Both the position numbers and the translations under genes were made by a program. From Bacillota bacterium (GTDB lineage: Bacteria > Bacillota > Clostridia > Lachnospirales > Lachnospiraceae), in contig JAEZTJ010000081.1 in assembly GCA_023421505.1 (NCBI GenBank), positions 124,001-188,000 on the forward strand: a stretch of 64,000 bases of DNA, in the 5' to 3' direction. Below are positions 26,906 through 35,712 of the stretch, one piece after another. The notes beneath the pieces are model-generated. The model saw only the letters and a list, made by a program, of their open reading frames with translations. It ran no database searches and was not told the DNA's origin. Every line of letters starts with the position of its first letter. The first letter of the stretch is position 1.

Positions 26906-28303
26906 TTAAGAAGTTGTATCAGAATTGTAAAATGTAATTTTTATTTTTGTACCCTTTGCTTGCGAAGAGGTTATTTCAATATTTGCATGATGCAGATCGG
27001 CAATCCTTTTACAGATGGATAAGCCAAGGCCTGCGCCTCCGGTTTTTCTGGATCTGGATTTATCTACCCTGAAAAATGGCTTTAGAATATCCTTGATTTT
27101 ATCCTCCGGGATTCCGCTGCCATTATCAATCACCTCTAAGATTTTTAAATCCTCCTCTTGATAAGCACATAAAGTGATAGCTCCGCCAGAAGTCATGGCC
27201 TGAAGGCTGTTCTTAATCAGATTGCTTAATAATATATGAAGTAGTGTCTGATCTGCCAATATAGTATCTAGGGTGTTATGAAGTGTGAGAGTTATATCCT
27301 GCTCTTCAAGCTGAGGCAGAAAGGAGGCTTTTAGATCGGCAAATAGAAGATCTAATTTCACATATTTAAAGGTCGGAGGCTGTTCTCTTACGATGGATAA
27401 GGATAGCAGTTTGGTATAGATATCCTTCATTCGCTTTGTCTCTGAAAATATTATTTTGGCAGCCTTTTGCTGTTCTTCCCTTGAAGCCCTTGCGTTTATT
27501 AAAAATTCAGAATAGCCTTGAATTGAAGTTAGCGGCGTATTCATCTCATGGGATAAATCATCGATAAATATTTCAAGCTCCTTCGCTTTCTCCTTAAGCT
27601 CCTTCGTTCTTACTTCTACAGCAGAAGACATCTGGTTAAAGGCATTTCCTAATTCGTTAAATTCATCCTTTGTGGTTGCTATTCTTACTGAGTAATCTCC
27701 GTTTGCTATCGCAGCAGCTCCCTGATTAAGAAGCATGATTGGTTTTGTGATGGAGTGGGAGATGAGATAGGAAAGAAAACATAAGAAAGCAAGAATACAA
27801 ACAGCAAAAATCAAGGATAGATTGATATTCTGCGTCCTTATCTTAAATACCTTACTGATATTTCTTGCATAGACCAGAATAGTTTGATCAGTACTTAATC
27901 TTGCAGATACAAGAATATAATATTGATCGGCTTCTTTTATGATCTGAACCTGTTTTGTATCAGGCTCAACTAATAGAAGCTTACTGTACCGGCTCGGTCT
28001 TAGATCACTTAATTTATTGTATATTGGTTTTTCCCCATCGTATAGCACTAAATAAACTCCACGATTTGCATAATAATCTGCGTAGTGGGAAAATAATAGC
28101 TGCAGGTTAGATGTAGTAGAGTGATTAAGTACAATACTATTCTCAAGCGAGGAACGGATAAATTCAAGGTCATTTAAGGAACGTTCCTGCTCCATAGATA
28201 CGTTATTAAGATGATTACGGTTGATTAAATAATAGGTGCTCGAAAATAGTGTTATAAGAGATAAGGCTAAAAGGCAAAGGAAAATTTTGCTGCGCAGCTT
28301 CAT
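26906..28303 (-). CDS. Sensor histidine kinase
   Basis: This 465-residue membrane kinase has two transmembrane segments (about 7-27 and 163-183) that bracket an extracytoplasmic sensing domain of about 135 residues. HAMP follows (about 184-236), then HisKA with the phospho-acceptor His252 in DLSHEMNTPLTS, then HATPase_c with the N box LLSNLIKNSLQAM, DNGSGIPED and GGAGLGLSICKRIADLHHA. I chose the ATG at 28303 because GGAGG lies 9 nt upstream, inside the end of the regulator gene; the stop of that gene is 1 bp before this start. The stimulus is unknown. Confidence 0.94.
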   Translation of the reverse strand: MKLRSKIFLCLLALSLITLFSSTYYLINRNHLNNVSMEQERSLNDLEFIRSSLENSIVLNHSTTSNLQLLFSHYADYYANRGVYLVLYDGEKPIYNKLSDLRPSRYSKLLLVEPDTKQVQIIKEADQYYILVSARLSTDQTILVYARNISKVFKIRTQNINLSLIFAVCILAFLCFLSYLISHSITKPIMLLNQGAAAIANGDYSVRIATTKDEFNELGNAFNQMSSAVEVRTKELKEKAKELEIFIDDLSHEMNTPLTSIQGYSEFLINARASREEQQKAAKIIFSETKRMKDIYTKLLSLSIVREQPPTFKYVKLDLLFADLKASFLPQLEEQDITLTLHNTLDTILADQTLLHILLSNLIKNSLQAMTSGGAITLCAYQEEDLKILEVIDNGSGIPEDKIKDILKPFFRVDKSRSRKTGGAGLGLSICKRIADLHHANIEITSSQAKGTKIKITFYNSDTTS

Positions 28304-28304
28304 A

Positions 28305-28961
28305 CTAAGAAACCTCCAGACGATAACCATATTTGTAAACGGTTTTTATAACGTCCTCCCAGTCTAGCTTTTTACGGAGTCGCTGAATATGAATATCAAC
28401 CGTTCTGGTTTCGCCGATATAATCGTAGCCCCAGGCTGCCTCAAGAAGCTTTTCGCGGGATAGTGCAAGATTCCTATTTTGAACAAGAACCTCAAGCAGG
28501 GCATATTCCTGTGCAGTTAAGTCTACAATATGATCTCCTTTGCGAATGAGCCGCTCTGACAACCTGATTTCAACATCCCTGTAGATAAAGGTGGTATTTG
28601 CTTTATCCTTCCTGCGTAAAACCACATCTATTCTGGCAAGCAATTCAAGGGTTTCAAAGGGCTTTATGATATAGTCCTCAGCACCAAGATTAAGCCCTTT
28701 TACCCTATCGGTTAGGGAGGATTTTGCAGTTAAGTATATAACCGGAACAGCGGCTTTTTTAAAGAATTCAATTAACATAAAACCATCCTGTCCGGGCAGC
28801 AGGATATCAAGTAAGCATAAATCAAATTCCTGAAGCTTTAAAGCAGACAAGGCTTCCTTTCCATCAAAGGCCTGCACTCCGGTATGTCCTACCATTGTCA
28901 AATTCATAAGAATGAGATCATTAATTGCCTGTTCGTCCTCTACGATAAGAATGTGTCCCAT
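28305..28961 (-). CDS. OmpR/PhoB-family response regulator
   Basis: A 218-residue two-domain regulator. The receiver domain has the acidic pocket EDE (8-10) and phospho-acceptor Asp52 in LLDILLPGQDG, with the conserved Lys in IIKPFETLELLARI. The C-terminal winged helix contains LTAQEYALLEVLVQN and RTVDIHIQRLRKKL. It has AAAGGAG upstream. It is the first gene of a minus-strand block with the kinase, inserted between prmA and rsmE. Confidence 0.95.
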   Translation of the reverse strand: MGHILIVEDEQAINDLILMNLTMVGHTGVQAFDGKEALSALKLQEFDLCLLDILLPGQDGFMLIEFFKKAAVPVIYLTAKSSLTDRVKGLNLGAEDYIIKPFETLELLARIDVVLRRKDKANTTFIYRDVEIRLSERLIRKGDHIVDLTAQEYALLEVLVQNRNLALSREKLLEAAWGYDYIGETRTVDIHIQRLRKKLDWEDVIKTVYKYGYRLEVS

Positions 28962-29129
28962 AATACTCCTTTCGCTTGGTACGCATACTTTATAGTTTTA
29001 TGTGTACTGCATTTACCTTTTGACCTGTAGCAGACTTTTATTACCTATAGTTTATATGATTACTCCTTTTTGATGTATTACTCTAAATGGTAATATTAAA
29101 TTATAAAACAAAATGATTCCAAATAAGTA

Positions 29130-29158
29130 TTGAACATATGTTCTTAATGCTTTATAAT
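29130..29158 (+). promoter_or_regulatory. SigA promoter for rsmE
   Basis: TTGAAC (29130-29135), a 17-bp spacer and TATAAT (29153-29158), 70 bp before the rsmE start. It restarts plus-strand transcription after the inserted minus-strand block. Confidence 0.78.
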
Positions 29159-29228
29159 AGAATAGGCTAATGGGGTTATACCTTTTCACCTAAGCGAGCC
29201 ATTAAGCAGCGAAGAAATGAGGACAATT

Positions 29229-29969
29229 ATGCATCGTTTTTACGTTACGCCGGATCAGATTAAGGATGATATCATAATGATTACTGGTCCTGACGTGAAT
29301 CATATTAAAAATGTTCTGCGAATGAGACAGGGCGAGGAAATTATAATTTGTAATGGACAAGGAAAAGATTGTTATTGTATAATTAATAGGGTGTCGGAGA
29401 GTGAAATAATAGCTAAAATTCAGTCGATTCAAGCTACAGAAGCTGAACTAAAGGCAAAGATTACATTGTTTCAGGGTTTACCTAAAAAGGATAAGATGGA
29501 GTTAATCATTCAGAAGGCAACCGAGCTTGGAGTTCATGAGATTGTTCCGGTCATGACGAAACGGGTTGTCGTTAAGCTGGAAGATAAGAAGAAGGAAGAA
29601 AAGAAGCTAGAGCGCTGGCAGGCGATAGCCGAAGGAGCCGCAAAACAGTCTGGAAGAGGGATTATACCTACGATACAGAGGGTTATATCCTATCAGGAAG
29701 CATTAAAATATGCTTCGACTATGGGAATTGGTATCATACCATATGAGAATGCTATGGGAATGCAAGCTACGAAAGATATTATGAATGGTCTAAGTCAATT
29801 TAATACGATTGGAGTATTGATAGGCCCCGAGGGAGGCTTTGAGGAGTCTGAGATAGAAGCTGCGAAAGCAAATCATATACATCCAATAACATTAGGAAAG
29901 CGAATTTTACGTACAGAGACAGCAGGTTTGGCTGTTCTATCCATGATGGTTCTTATGTTAGAGGAATGA
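29229..29969 (+). CDS. rsmE: 16S rRNA m3U1498 methyltransferase RsmE
   Basis: A 246-residue SPOUT-class methyltransferase that makes m3U1498 in 16S rRNA. It starts MHRFYVTPDQI, usual for the family, with GAGG 6 nt upstream; an in-frame ATG at 29217 lies too close to that site. The knotted C-terminal SPOUT motifs are IGVLIGPEGGFEESEIEAAK and TLGKRILRTETAGLAVL. In Bacillus it follows prmA; here a two-component block separates them. Confidence 0.96.
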   Translation: MHRFYVTPDQIKDDIIMITGPDVNHIKNVLRMRQGEEIIICNGQGKDCYCIINRVSESEIIAKIQSIQATEAELKAKITLFQGLPKKDKMELIIQKATELGVHEIVPVMTKRVVVKLEDKKKEEKKLERWQAIAEGAAKQSGRGIIPTIQRVISYQEALKYASTMGIGIIPYENAMGMQATKDIMNGLSQFNTIGVLIGPEGGFEESEIEAAKANHIHPITLGKRILRTETAGLAVLSMMVLMLEE

Positions 29970-29986
29970 ATAAGGGGAGGCATGTT

Positions 29987-30031
29987 ATGTATAGTGTGAA
30001 AAAAGTAATTCACACACTGGAAGAACTTTGA
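29987..30031 (+). CDS. Possible 14-residue leader peptide ORF
   Basis: An ATG with a good GGGGAGG site opens MYSVKKVIHTLEEL and stops at TGA (30029-30031). The same frame continues after the stop to CLSAAWRLLW, which resembles the tails of the repeated leader ORFs (LSGR or GGRWRLI). It may be a decayed leader ORF upstream of the alarmone synthetase gene, or chance. Confidence 0.2.
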   Translation: MYSVKKVIHTLEEL

Positions 30032-30077
30032 AATGAGCACAGAGTTACTCATATCAAGTTTCTTCATAATTATTTTA

Positions 30078-30108
30078 GCTGTCTATCGGCAGCATGGAGG
30101 TTATTATG
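30078..30108 (+). repeat. Leader cassette 3' module (hairpin-SD-ATG) before the alarmone synthetase gene
   Basis: A GCTGTC / GGCAGC stem with a TATC loop is followed by ATGGAGGTTATTATG. That is nearly the same as the ATGGAGGTTAATATG end of the cassette at 63840-63926. The Shine-Dalgarno and start codon of the next gene are part of it. Confidence 0.55.
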
Positions 30109-30909
30109 GAAATTCAACTTTGGAGAGAAATTCTTGATCCCTATTCTCTGGCGGTGGATGAATTAGTCACAAAGTTTAATCATATTATAGATGAATATAA
30201 GCACGTTGGAGCATATTCTCCGATTGAGCAGGTTACGGGAAGAGTGAAGACCATTTCTAGTATTTTGGAGAAGGCTCAGAAGAAGGATATAGATTTAAGA
30301 GAGTTCGAGGATAAGATTGATGATATTGCGGGTATTCGTATTATCTGCCAATTTGTAGAGGATATTTATAAGGTGGTGGATATTATTAAGAACCGGTCTG
30401 ATATGAGAGTTAAAAATGAAAAGGATTATATCAATCATGCAAAGAAGAGTGGATATCGTTCTTATCATCTGATTGTTTCTTATGACGTCGAGACCTTAAA
30501 GGGGAAAAAGGAGCTTCTGGTAGAGATACAGATTAGAACACTTGCGATGAATTTCTGGTCAACCATTGAGCATTCGCTGCAATATAAATATAAGCAGAAT
30601 ATGCCGGAGCACATCAGGGAACGTCTCTCCTCTGCGGCTGAGGCAATTCTCATTCTTGACAGGGAGATGTCCGTAGTCAGGGATGAGATCATGGATGCGC
30701 AAAATTCCTTTACGATTAAGGCGAATATTGTTGCCGATATACTGACTAATATCCAGAACCTCTATAAGGTTGCCAACAAACAGGAGGTTATTAAAATTCA
30801 GGATGACTTCTTTAGAATTTATCAAAATGGAGATCAGGACGAGCTTACAAGGTTCAGCCGTGACTTAGATATGATATCTGCCCGTTACAGAGCGCAGAGC
30901 CTAAGATAA
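30106..30909 (+). CDS. Small alarmone synthetase (RelQ/YjbM-type GTP pyrophosphokinase)
   Basis: A 267-residue protein with only a RelA/SpoT synthetase domain, expected to make (p)ppGpp from ATP and GTP or GDP. Motifs are EDKIDDIAGIRIICQFVEDI, KKSGYRSYHLIVSY and VEIQIRTLAMNFWSTIEHSL. The C-terminal helices fit the tetrameric SAS1/RelQ group. It has no hydrolase, TGS or ACT domains. I chose the ATG at 30106 because GGAGG lies 5 nt upstream, within a leader cassette. Confidence 0.92.
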   Translation: MEIQLWREILDPYSLAVDELVTKFNHIIDEYKHVGAYSPIEQVTGRVKTISSILEKAQKKDIDLREFEDKIDDIAGIRIICQFVEDIYKVVDIIKNRSDMRVKNEKDYINHAKKSGYRSYHLIVSYDVETLKGKKELLVEIQIRTLAMNFWSTIEHSLQYKYKQNMPEHIRERLSSAAEAILILDREMSVVRDEIMDAQNSFTIKANIVADILTNIQNLYKVANKQEVIKIQDDFFRIYQNGDQDELTRFSRDLDMISARYRAQSLR

Positions 30910-30973
30910 AGGATGATACAGGAAAAGAAAGAATGAAATACTGTGAGATGTATTTTATTAACGGAGTGAGAAA

Positions 30974-32491
30974 ATGACATTACCTAAATTGTTCGAGGAC
31001 AGAATGAGAAAGCTTTTGGGGGAGGAATACGAGGATTATTTGCGTTGTTATCTAAAGCCGCATTATGGCGGTATTCGTGTAAATACCTTAAAGCTAACTC
31101 CGGAGGAATTCGAAGAACGCTGTCCTTTTACTATGAAAAGAATACCGTGGGTGAGAAACGGTTATTATTATGATACGAAGGAGCAACCCTCTAAGCATCC
31201 GTATTATTATGCCGGTTTATACTATATTCAAGAACCAAGTGCGATGACACCTGCTAGCCTGCTGCCGATTGAACAAGGGGACAAGGTATTAGATATCTGT
31301 GCAGCCCCCGGAGGGAAAAGTACGGAGCTTGGTGCAAAGCTTGGGGGGAAAGGGCTTCTGGTATCCAATGACATCAGTAATTCGAGAGCGAAGGCATTAC
31401 TAAAAAATATCGAGTTATTTGGTATCCGCAATGCACTGGTGCTTTCTGAGGCTCCGAATAAGCTGGCTCAGTATTTTCCGCAGTACTTTGATAAGATACT
31501 CATTGATGCACCCTGTTCAGGGGAAGGAATGTTTAGAAAAAGTCCTGCCATCATGAAGAACTGGGAGCAATACGGTGTAGATTATTATAATAAGCTTCAG
31601 AAGGAAATTATATTATTTGCGGCAGGAATGCTTAAGCCGGGCGGCATGCTGTTATATTCAACCTGCACCTTTTCACCCGAGGAAAATGAAGGTACAATCT
31701 CATATCTGATGGAGCAATGTCCAGAATTTCATGTGGTAAATGCCATTCCTGATGTAAAGACGCAAAAAGAATTTTTATTATCCTATGAAGGCTTCGACTT
31801 TGGCAAACCGGAATGGGTGAACGGGAAGGAAGAATTAAAAAACTGTTTACGTCTTTGGCCGCACAAGCTGAACGGAGAGGGGCATTTTGTAACCCTGCTC
31901 CGAAAGGATAGTGATACAGATTATAATAACGAATCTCCTATTCACAGCAGTGAAACGGACTATGAGCAGCCCTTATTTAGTAAAACCCGCTATAAAGATA
32001 GTAATAAACAGAATGAAAACAGGGGCAGCAGTTTTAAAGTATCTTATCATACAGGACAAAGTAATAAGAATACTGGAAGTCTCTCTGAAGAAGCTATGGA
32101 TTTTATTCACTCTTTAAAGTTTAGTATTGATGAGAAACAACTATCCATCCATGATGAAAGAGTATATCTGCTGCCGGAAGGATTACCTAATATAAATGGT
32201 CTCAGAATTTTAAGGCAGGGATTGCTACTGGGAGAGATGAAGAAGCAGAGATTTGAACCCTCACAGGCACTTGCCAGTGCACTAAGCGTTAAGGATTATG
32301 ATAAGCTTATCCGGCTTGATGTTGATGATCCAAATGTAATAAGATATTTAAAATGTGAATCTATTCAGCTTGCTATAGATTATCCGGATGGTTGGTATTT
32401 GGTCTGTGTTACAGATTATCCTCTGGGTTGGGTTAAAATAACAAAGAATTCTGTGAAAAATAAATATCTTCCAGGCTGGCGATGGGTATGA
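30974..32491 (+). CDS. RsmB/NOP-family RNA m5C methyltransferase (RsmF/YebU-like)
   Basis: A 505-residue SAM-dependent cytosine-5 RNA methyltransferase. The methyltransferase domain (to about 310) includes DICAAPGGKSTELG (SAM binding), IDAPCSGEGMFRK (PC motif) and STCTFSPEENEGTI, which carries the catalytic cysteine. A Ser/Asn-rich linker (about 312-370) leads to a C-terminal RsmF-type/PUA-like RNA-binding region that ends NKYLPGWRWV. The target may be 16S rRNA (as RsmF) or another RNA; that is not resolved. It starts a run of RNA-modification genes. Confidence 0.88.
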   Translation: MTLPKLFEDRMRKLLGEEYEDYLRCYLKPHYGGIRVNTLKLTPEEFEERCPFTMKRIPWVRNGYYYDTKEQPSKHPYYYAGLYYIQEPSAMTPASLLPIEQGDKVLDICAAPGGKSTELGAKLGGKGLLVSNDISNSRAKALLKNIELFGIRNALVLSEAPNKLAQYFPQYFDKILIDAPCSGEGMFRKSPAIMKNWEQYGVDYYNKLQKEIILFAAGMLKPGGMLLYSTCTFSPEENEGTISYLMEQCPEFHVVNAIPDVKTQKEFLLSYEGFDFGKPEWVNGKEELKNCLRLWPHKLNGEGHFVTLLRKDSDTDYNNESPIHSSETDYEQPLFSKTRYKDSNKQNENRGSSFKVSYHTGQSNKNTGSLSEEAMDFIHSLKFSIDEKQLSIHDERVYLLPEGLPNINGLRILRQGLLLGEMKKQRFEPSQALASALSVKDYDKLIRLDVDDPNVIRYLKCESIQLAIDYPDGWYLVCVTDYPLGWVKITKNSVKNKYLPGWRWV

Positions 32492-32534
32492 TAATCCGAA
32501 ATCACCTAAAGAATATTTATTATGGGAGGCTATC

Positions 32535-33260
32535 ATGGCAGAGCAGCTGCGTCTGGACAAATATCTTGCGGATATTGGAATCGGTACCCGAAGTGAGATA
32601 AAGAATTGGATCCGTAAAGGCAGAGTAGTTGTAAACGGAGAAATATGCAAGCTTCCGGAGCGTAAGGTAGCAGCAAACACAGATGAAATCTTCTTTGAGG
32701 ATAAAAAGGTAGCCTATCATCAATTTGTGTATTATATGCTATATAAGCCAGCAGGAGTAGTATCTGCCACTGTAGATCCTATCAGTTCAACTGTAATTGA
32801 TTTAATTAAGGACAAACAGAGGAAGGATTTATTTCCTGTAGGCAGACTAGATAAGGATACGGAGGGGCTTCTCTTGATTACGAATGACGGTGAACTTGCT
32901 CATCAACTGCTTTCGCCAAAAAAGCATGTGGACAAGGTATATTATGCTAAGGTGAAGGGGAAGGTAACACAAGCTGACGAAGAGACCTTTCAAGCCGGAG
33001 TGGATATCGGTGAAGACTGTCTTACACTGCCGGCGAGGCTTAATATATTAAGCTCCGGTGATATCTCAGAGATTGAGCTGACCATTCAAGAGGGTAAGTT
33101 TCATCAGGTAAAACGAATGTTTGAAGCAGTAGGGAAAGAGGTTATCTATTTAAAACGTCTTTCTATGGGGAGTCTAAAGCTTGATGAGACTCTTGCTCCG
33201 GGTAAATATCGGGAGCTTACGAAAGAAGAACTTAATTCTCTAAAGAATAGAAATCGTTAA
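32535..33260 (+). CDS. Pseudouridine synthase, RsuA/RluB/E/F family
   Basis: A 241-residue protein with an N-terminal S4 RNA-binding domain (LRLDKYLADIGIGTRSEIKN) and a pseudouridine synthase domain. The catalytic Asp is in PVGRLDKDTEGLLLITNDG. EGKFHQVKRMFEAVGKEV near the end is the RsuA-type motif. The likely product is pseudouridine 516 of 16S rRNA, but RluB-type targets cannot be excluded. A GGGAGG site precedes the ATG. Confidence 0.93.
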   Translation: MAEQLRLDKYLADIGIGTRSEIKNWIRKGRVVVNGEICKLPERKVAANTDEIFFEDKKVAYHQFVYYMLYKPAGVVSATVDPISSTVIDLIKDKQRKDLFPVGRLDKDTEGLLLITNDGELAHQLLSPKKHVDKVYYAKVKGKVTQADEETFQAGVDIGEDCLTLPARLNILSSGDISEIELTIQEGKFHQVKRMFEAVGKEVIYLKRLSMGSLKLDETLAPGKYRELTKEELNSLKNRNR

Positions 33261-33301
33261 TAATGTGTATAAAGTAAACGCTTAATACTAAAGGAGAAGC
33301 T

Positions 33302-33952
33302 ATGCTAGAGGATATTGATGCAGTGATATTTGATTTAGATGGAACACTGGTCGACTCCATGTGGATGTGGGAAAGTATTGATAGAGAGTATTTAAATCGT
33401 TTCAGCATTGAATTACCGGGAGACCTACAGAAGCATATCGAGGGTATGAGCTTTTCTGAAACAGCTGCTTATTTTAAGCTGCGCTTTGGTATATCGGATA
33501 GCTTGGAACAAATTAAAAGTGACTGGAATAAGATGGCTTGGGACAAGTACTTGTATGAGGTGCCGGTAAAAGAAGGTGTTATGCCCCTGCTGAAGCATTT
33601 GCAAAAGTATAATATACCTGCCGGAATTGCAACCAGTAATTCTAAGGAACTCGTAAGCTTAATTATTGAAAAGCACGGGATAAAGGATTATTTTCATTCG
33701 ATTCGCACCTCCTGTGAGGTGGAAAAAGGAAAGCCTTCTCCGGATATCTATCTTTTGGTTGCTCAGGATCTTAGAGTGGAACCTAATAGGTGTCTTGTTT
33801 TTGAGGATATTCTGACAGGCGTTATGGCAGGGAAAAACGCTCATATGAAGGTTTGCGCAGTTTATGATAAATACTCGGAAAAGGAGCAGGATGAAAAAAT
33901 AAAGCTTGCCGATTATTACATTCACTCTATGAAAGAGGTTTTAGAAAATTAA
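33302..33952 (+). CDS. HAD-superfamily phosphatase (beta-phosphoglucomutase-like subgroup)
   Basis: A 216-residue HAD hydrolase. Motif I is FDLDGTLVDS (Asp nucleophile), motif II is IATSN, motif III is the Lys of KGKPSPDIY and motif IV is VFEDILTGVMAG. An alpha-helical cap follows motif I (about 18-80). The substrate is unknown. It may be in one operon with the surrounding RNA-modification genes (41-bp gap upstream, AAGGAG site). Confidence 0.9.
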   Translation: MLEDIDAVIFDLDGTLVDSMWMWESIDREYLNRFSIELPGDLQKHIEGMSFSETAAYFKLRFGISDSLEQIKSDWNKMAWDKYLYEVPVKEGVMPLLKHLQKYNIPAGIATSNSKELVSLIIEKHGIKDYFHSIRTSCEVEKGKPSPDIYLLVAQDLRVEPNRCLVFEDILTGVMAGKNAHMKVCAVYDKYSEKEQDEKIKLADYYIHSMKEVLEN

Positions 33953-34037
33953 TTAAGACAATAGCTTAATTGATTTGTGCCTGTACTTATACACAAATCT
34001 GTGATGTAGAATGCGTAGTGAAGAAATGAGGTAACCG

Positions 34038-35051
34038 ATGAAGCAATTTTATGTACAGCAAAACGAAGCGGGACAAAGACTTGACAAGCTTCTTGTGAAG
34101 CTTCTTAATAAAGCACCTAAAAGCTTTATCTATAAGATGCTACGTAAAAAGAACATTACCTTAAACGGTAAAAAAGCAGATGGCTCTGAGAAGCTTGCCA
34201 TACAGGATGAGATTAAGCTCTTTCTATCGGAGGAAACAATTGAACAATTCAGCGAAGCAGTAAGTACTACAGAAGTAGAAGATAGTCTTGATATTATATA
34301 TGAGGATAATCATATCCTTATTGTCAATAAGCCAATTGGCGTATTATCTCAAAAGGCTGAGAAAGAAGATGTATCCATGGTGGAATATATCATCTCTTAT
34401 TTGCTCAATTCGAAGCAAATAACAAAAGAACAGTTATTAAGCTTTAAACCCGCAATCTGTAATCGGCTTGATCGTAATACCGGAGGTATTCTGATAGCCG
34501 GAAAATCGCTCCTTGGACTTCAGGAAATGGCAAAGCTTTTCAAGGATCGTACGCTGAATAAGTATTATCTCTGTATTGTGAAAGGTAAGGTTGAAGAAAA
34601 AAAACGGATTGAAGGCTATTTAAGTAAAGATGAAGATAAAAATCAGGTGAAAATCTATATGAAACCGAGAGAAAATACGGAATATATCTGTACGGAGTAT
34701 GAACCGATTTCTTACTCGAAGGCTATGATAAAGGAAGCGAAAGAAGCACAGGAGGAAGATGAAATCTCCGGCTGCTATACTGTGCTGCAGGTTAAGCTGA
34801 TAACCGGACGTTCCCACCAGATCAGAGCGCATCTTTCAAGTATAGGGCATCCAATTCTGGGTGATTATAAATACGGCAGTCAAAAAACGAATCACTATTT
34901 CAAAAAACGCTATGGACTTTCCCATCAGCTCCTTCATTCCTACCGAATGGTTTTTCCAAGGATAGAAGGGGAATTATCCTATTTGTCAAATAAGGAATTT
35001 GTAGCTAAAGTACCGGAGCTCTTTCAGAGAATTCGTAAAGATTTGTTTTAA
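34038..35051 (+). CDS. Pseudouridine synthase, RluA/RluC/RluD family
   Basis: A 337-residue enzyme. The N-terminal S4 domain (GQRLDKLLVKLLNKAPKSFI) precedes an RluA-family catalytic domain with NRLDRNTGGILIAGKS (catalytic Asp) and TGRSHQIRAHLSSIGHPILG. A charged insertion (about 215-258, including EEKKRIEGYLSKDEDKN and EAKEAQEEDEISG) makes it longer than the usual member. 23S rRNA is the expected target. ATGAGG precedes the start. Confidence 0.93.
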   Translation: MKQFYVQQNEAGQRLDKLLVKLLNKAPKSFIYKMLRKKNITLNGKKADGSEKLAIQDEIKLFLSEETIEQFSEAVSTTEVEDSLDIIYEDNHILIVNKPIGVLSQKAEKEDVSMVEYIISYLLNSKQITKEQLLSFKPAICNRLDRNTGGILIAGKSLLGLQEMAKLFKDRTLNKYYLCIVKGKVEEKKRIEGYLSKDEDKNQVKIYMKPRENTEYICTEYEPISYSKAMIKEAKEAQEEDEISGCYTVLQVKLITGRSHQIRAHLSSIGHPILGDYKYGSQKTNHYFKKRYGLSHQLLHSYRMVFPRIEGELSYLSNKEFVAKVPELFQRIRKDLF

Positions 35052-35114
35052 TATAAAAATGTACCAATAGAAACAAAATATTATAATCTGATTTAAATGT
35101 ACAGGGGGTGCTTT

Positions 35115-35657
35115 ATGCCATCTTGGAATTCCAGAGGTTTAAGAGGCTCTATGTTGGAGGAGATGATTAATCTAACCAACAGTAAATACCGTGAAAAGAG
35201 TTTGGCCTTAATACAAAAGGTTCCCACACCTATAACACCAATTAGTATTGATAAAGAAAACAGGCATATTACGCTTGCGTATTTTGAACAAAAGAGTACA
35301 GTGGATTATATTGGAGTAGTACAGGGAGTACCGGTATGCTTTGATGCGAAGGAATGTGCTGTAGATACCTTTAGTATGAACAATGTACATGAGCATCAGA
35401 TTACTTTTATGAAAGAATTTGAGAGGCAGAGGGGGATTGCTTTTTTATTAATTTACTATAAAAAATATGATATTTATTATTATTTGACCTTTGAAAGGCT
35501 TTATGAATTCTGGCAAAGAGCAGTGAATGGTGGTAGGAAAAGCTTTCGATTTGAGGAACTGGATGCAGCCTATCATATTCCGATGCTAGGTGGGGGATGT
35601 GTTCATTATCTGGATATGCTTAAGAAGGATTTAGAGCACAGGGAATACATACAGTAA
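35115..35657 (+). CDS. recU: Holliday junction resolvase RecU-like endonuclease
   Basis: A 180-residue protein related to Firmicutes RecU, which resolves Holliday junctions with RuvAB. The family pattern is visible: NSRGLRGSMLEEMINLTNSK, the catalytic Asp in STVDYIGVVQGVPVCFDAKE with the E-x-K-like acidic cluster, and HEHQITFMKEFERQRGIAF. I chose the ATG at 35115 because the GGGGGTG run sits just upstream; the ATG at 35097 has no site. It is shorter than B. subtilis RecU (about 206 residues) and lies away from ponA, the usual partner. Confidence 0.85.
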   Translation: MPSWNSRGLRGSMLEEMINLTNSKYREKSLALIQKVPTPITPISIDKENRHITLAYFEQKSTVDYIGVVQGVPVCFDAKECAVDTFSMNNVHEHQITFMKEFERQRGIAFLLIYYKKYDIYYYLTFERLYEFWQRAVNGGRKSFRFEELDAAYHIPMLGGGCVHYLDMLKKDLEHREYIQ

Positions 35658-35712
35658 TTAATTATTACGATTAAAATACAAAATATACCTATGGAAAGAA
35701 AGAGTGGTAACA

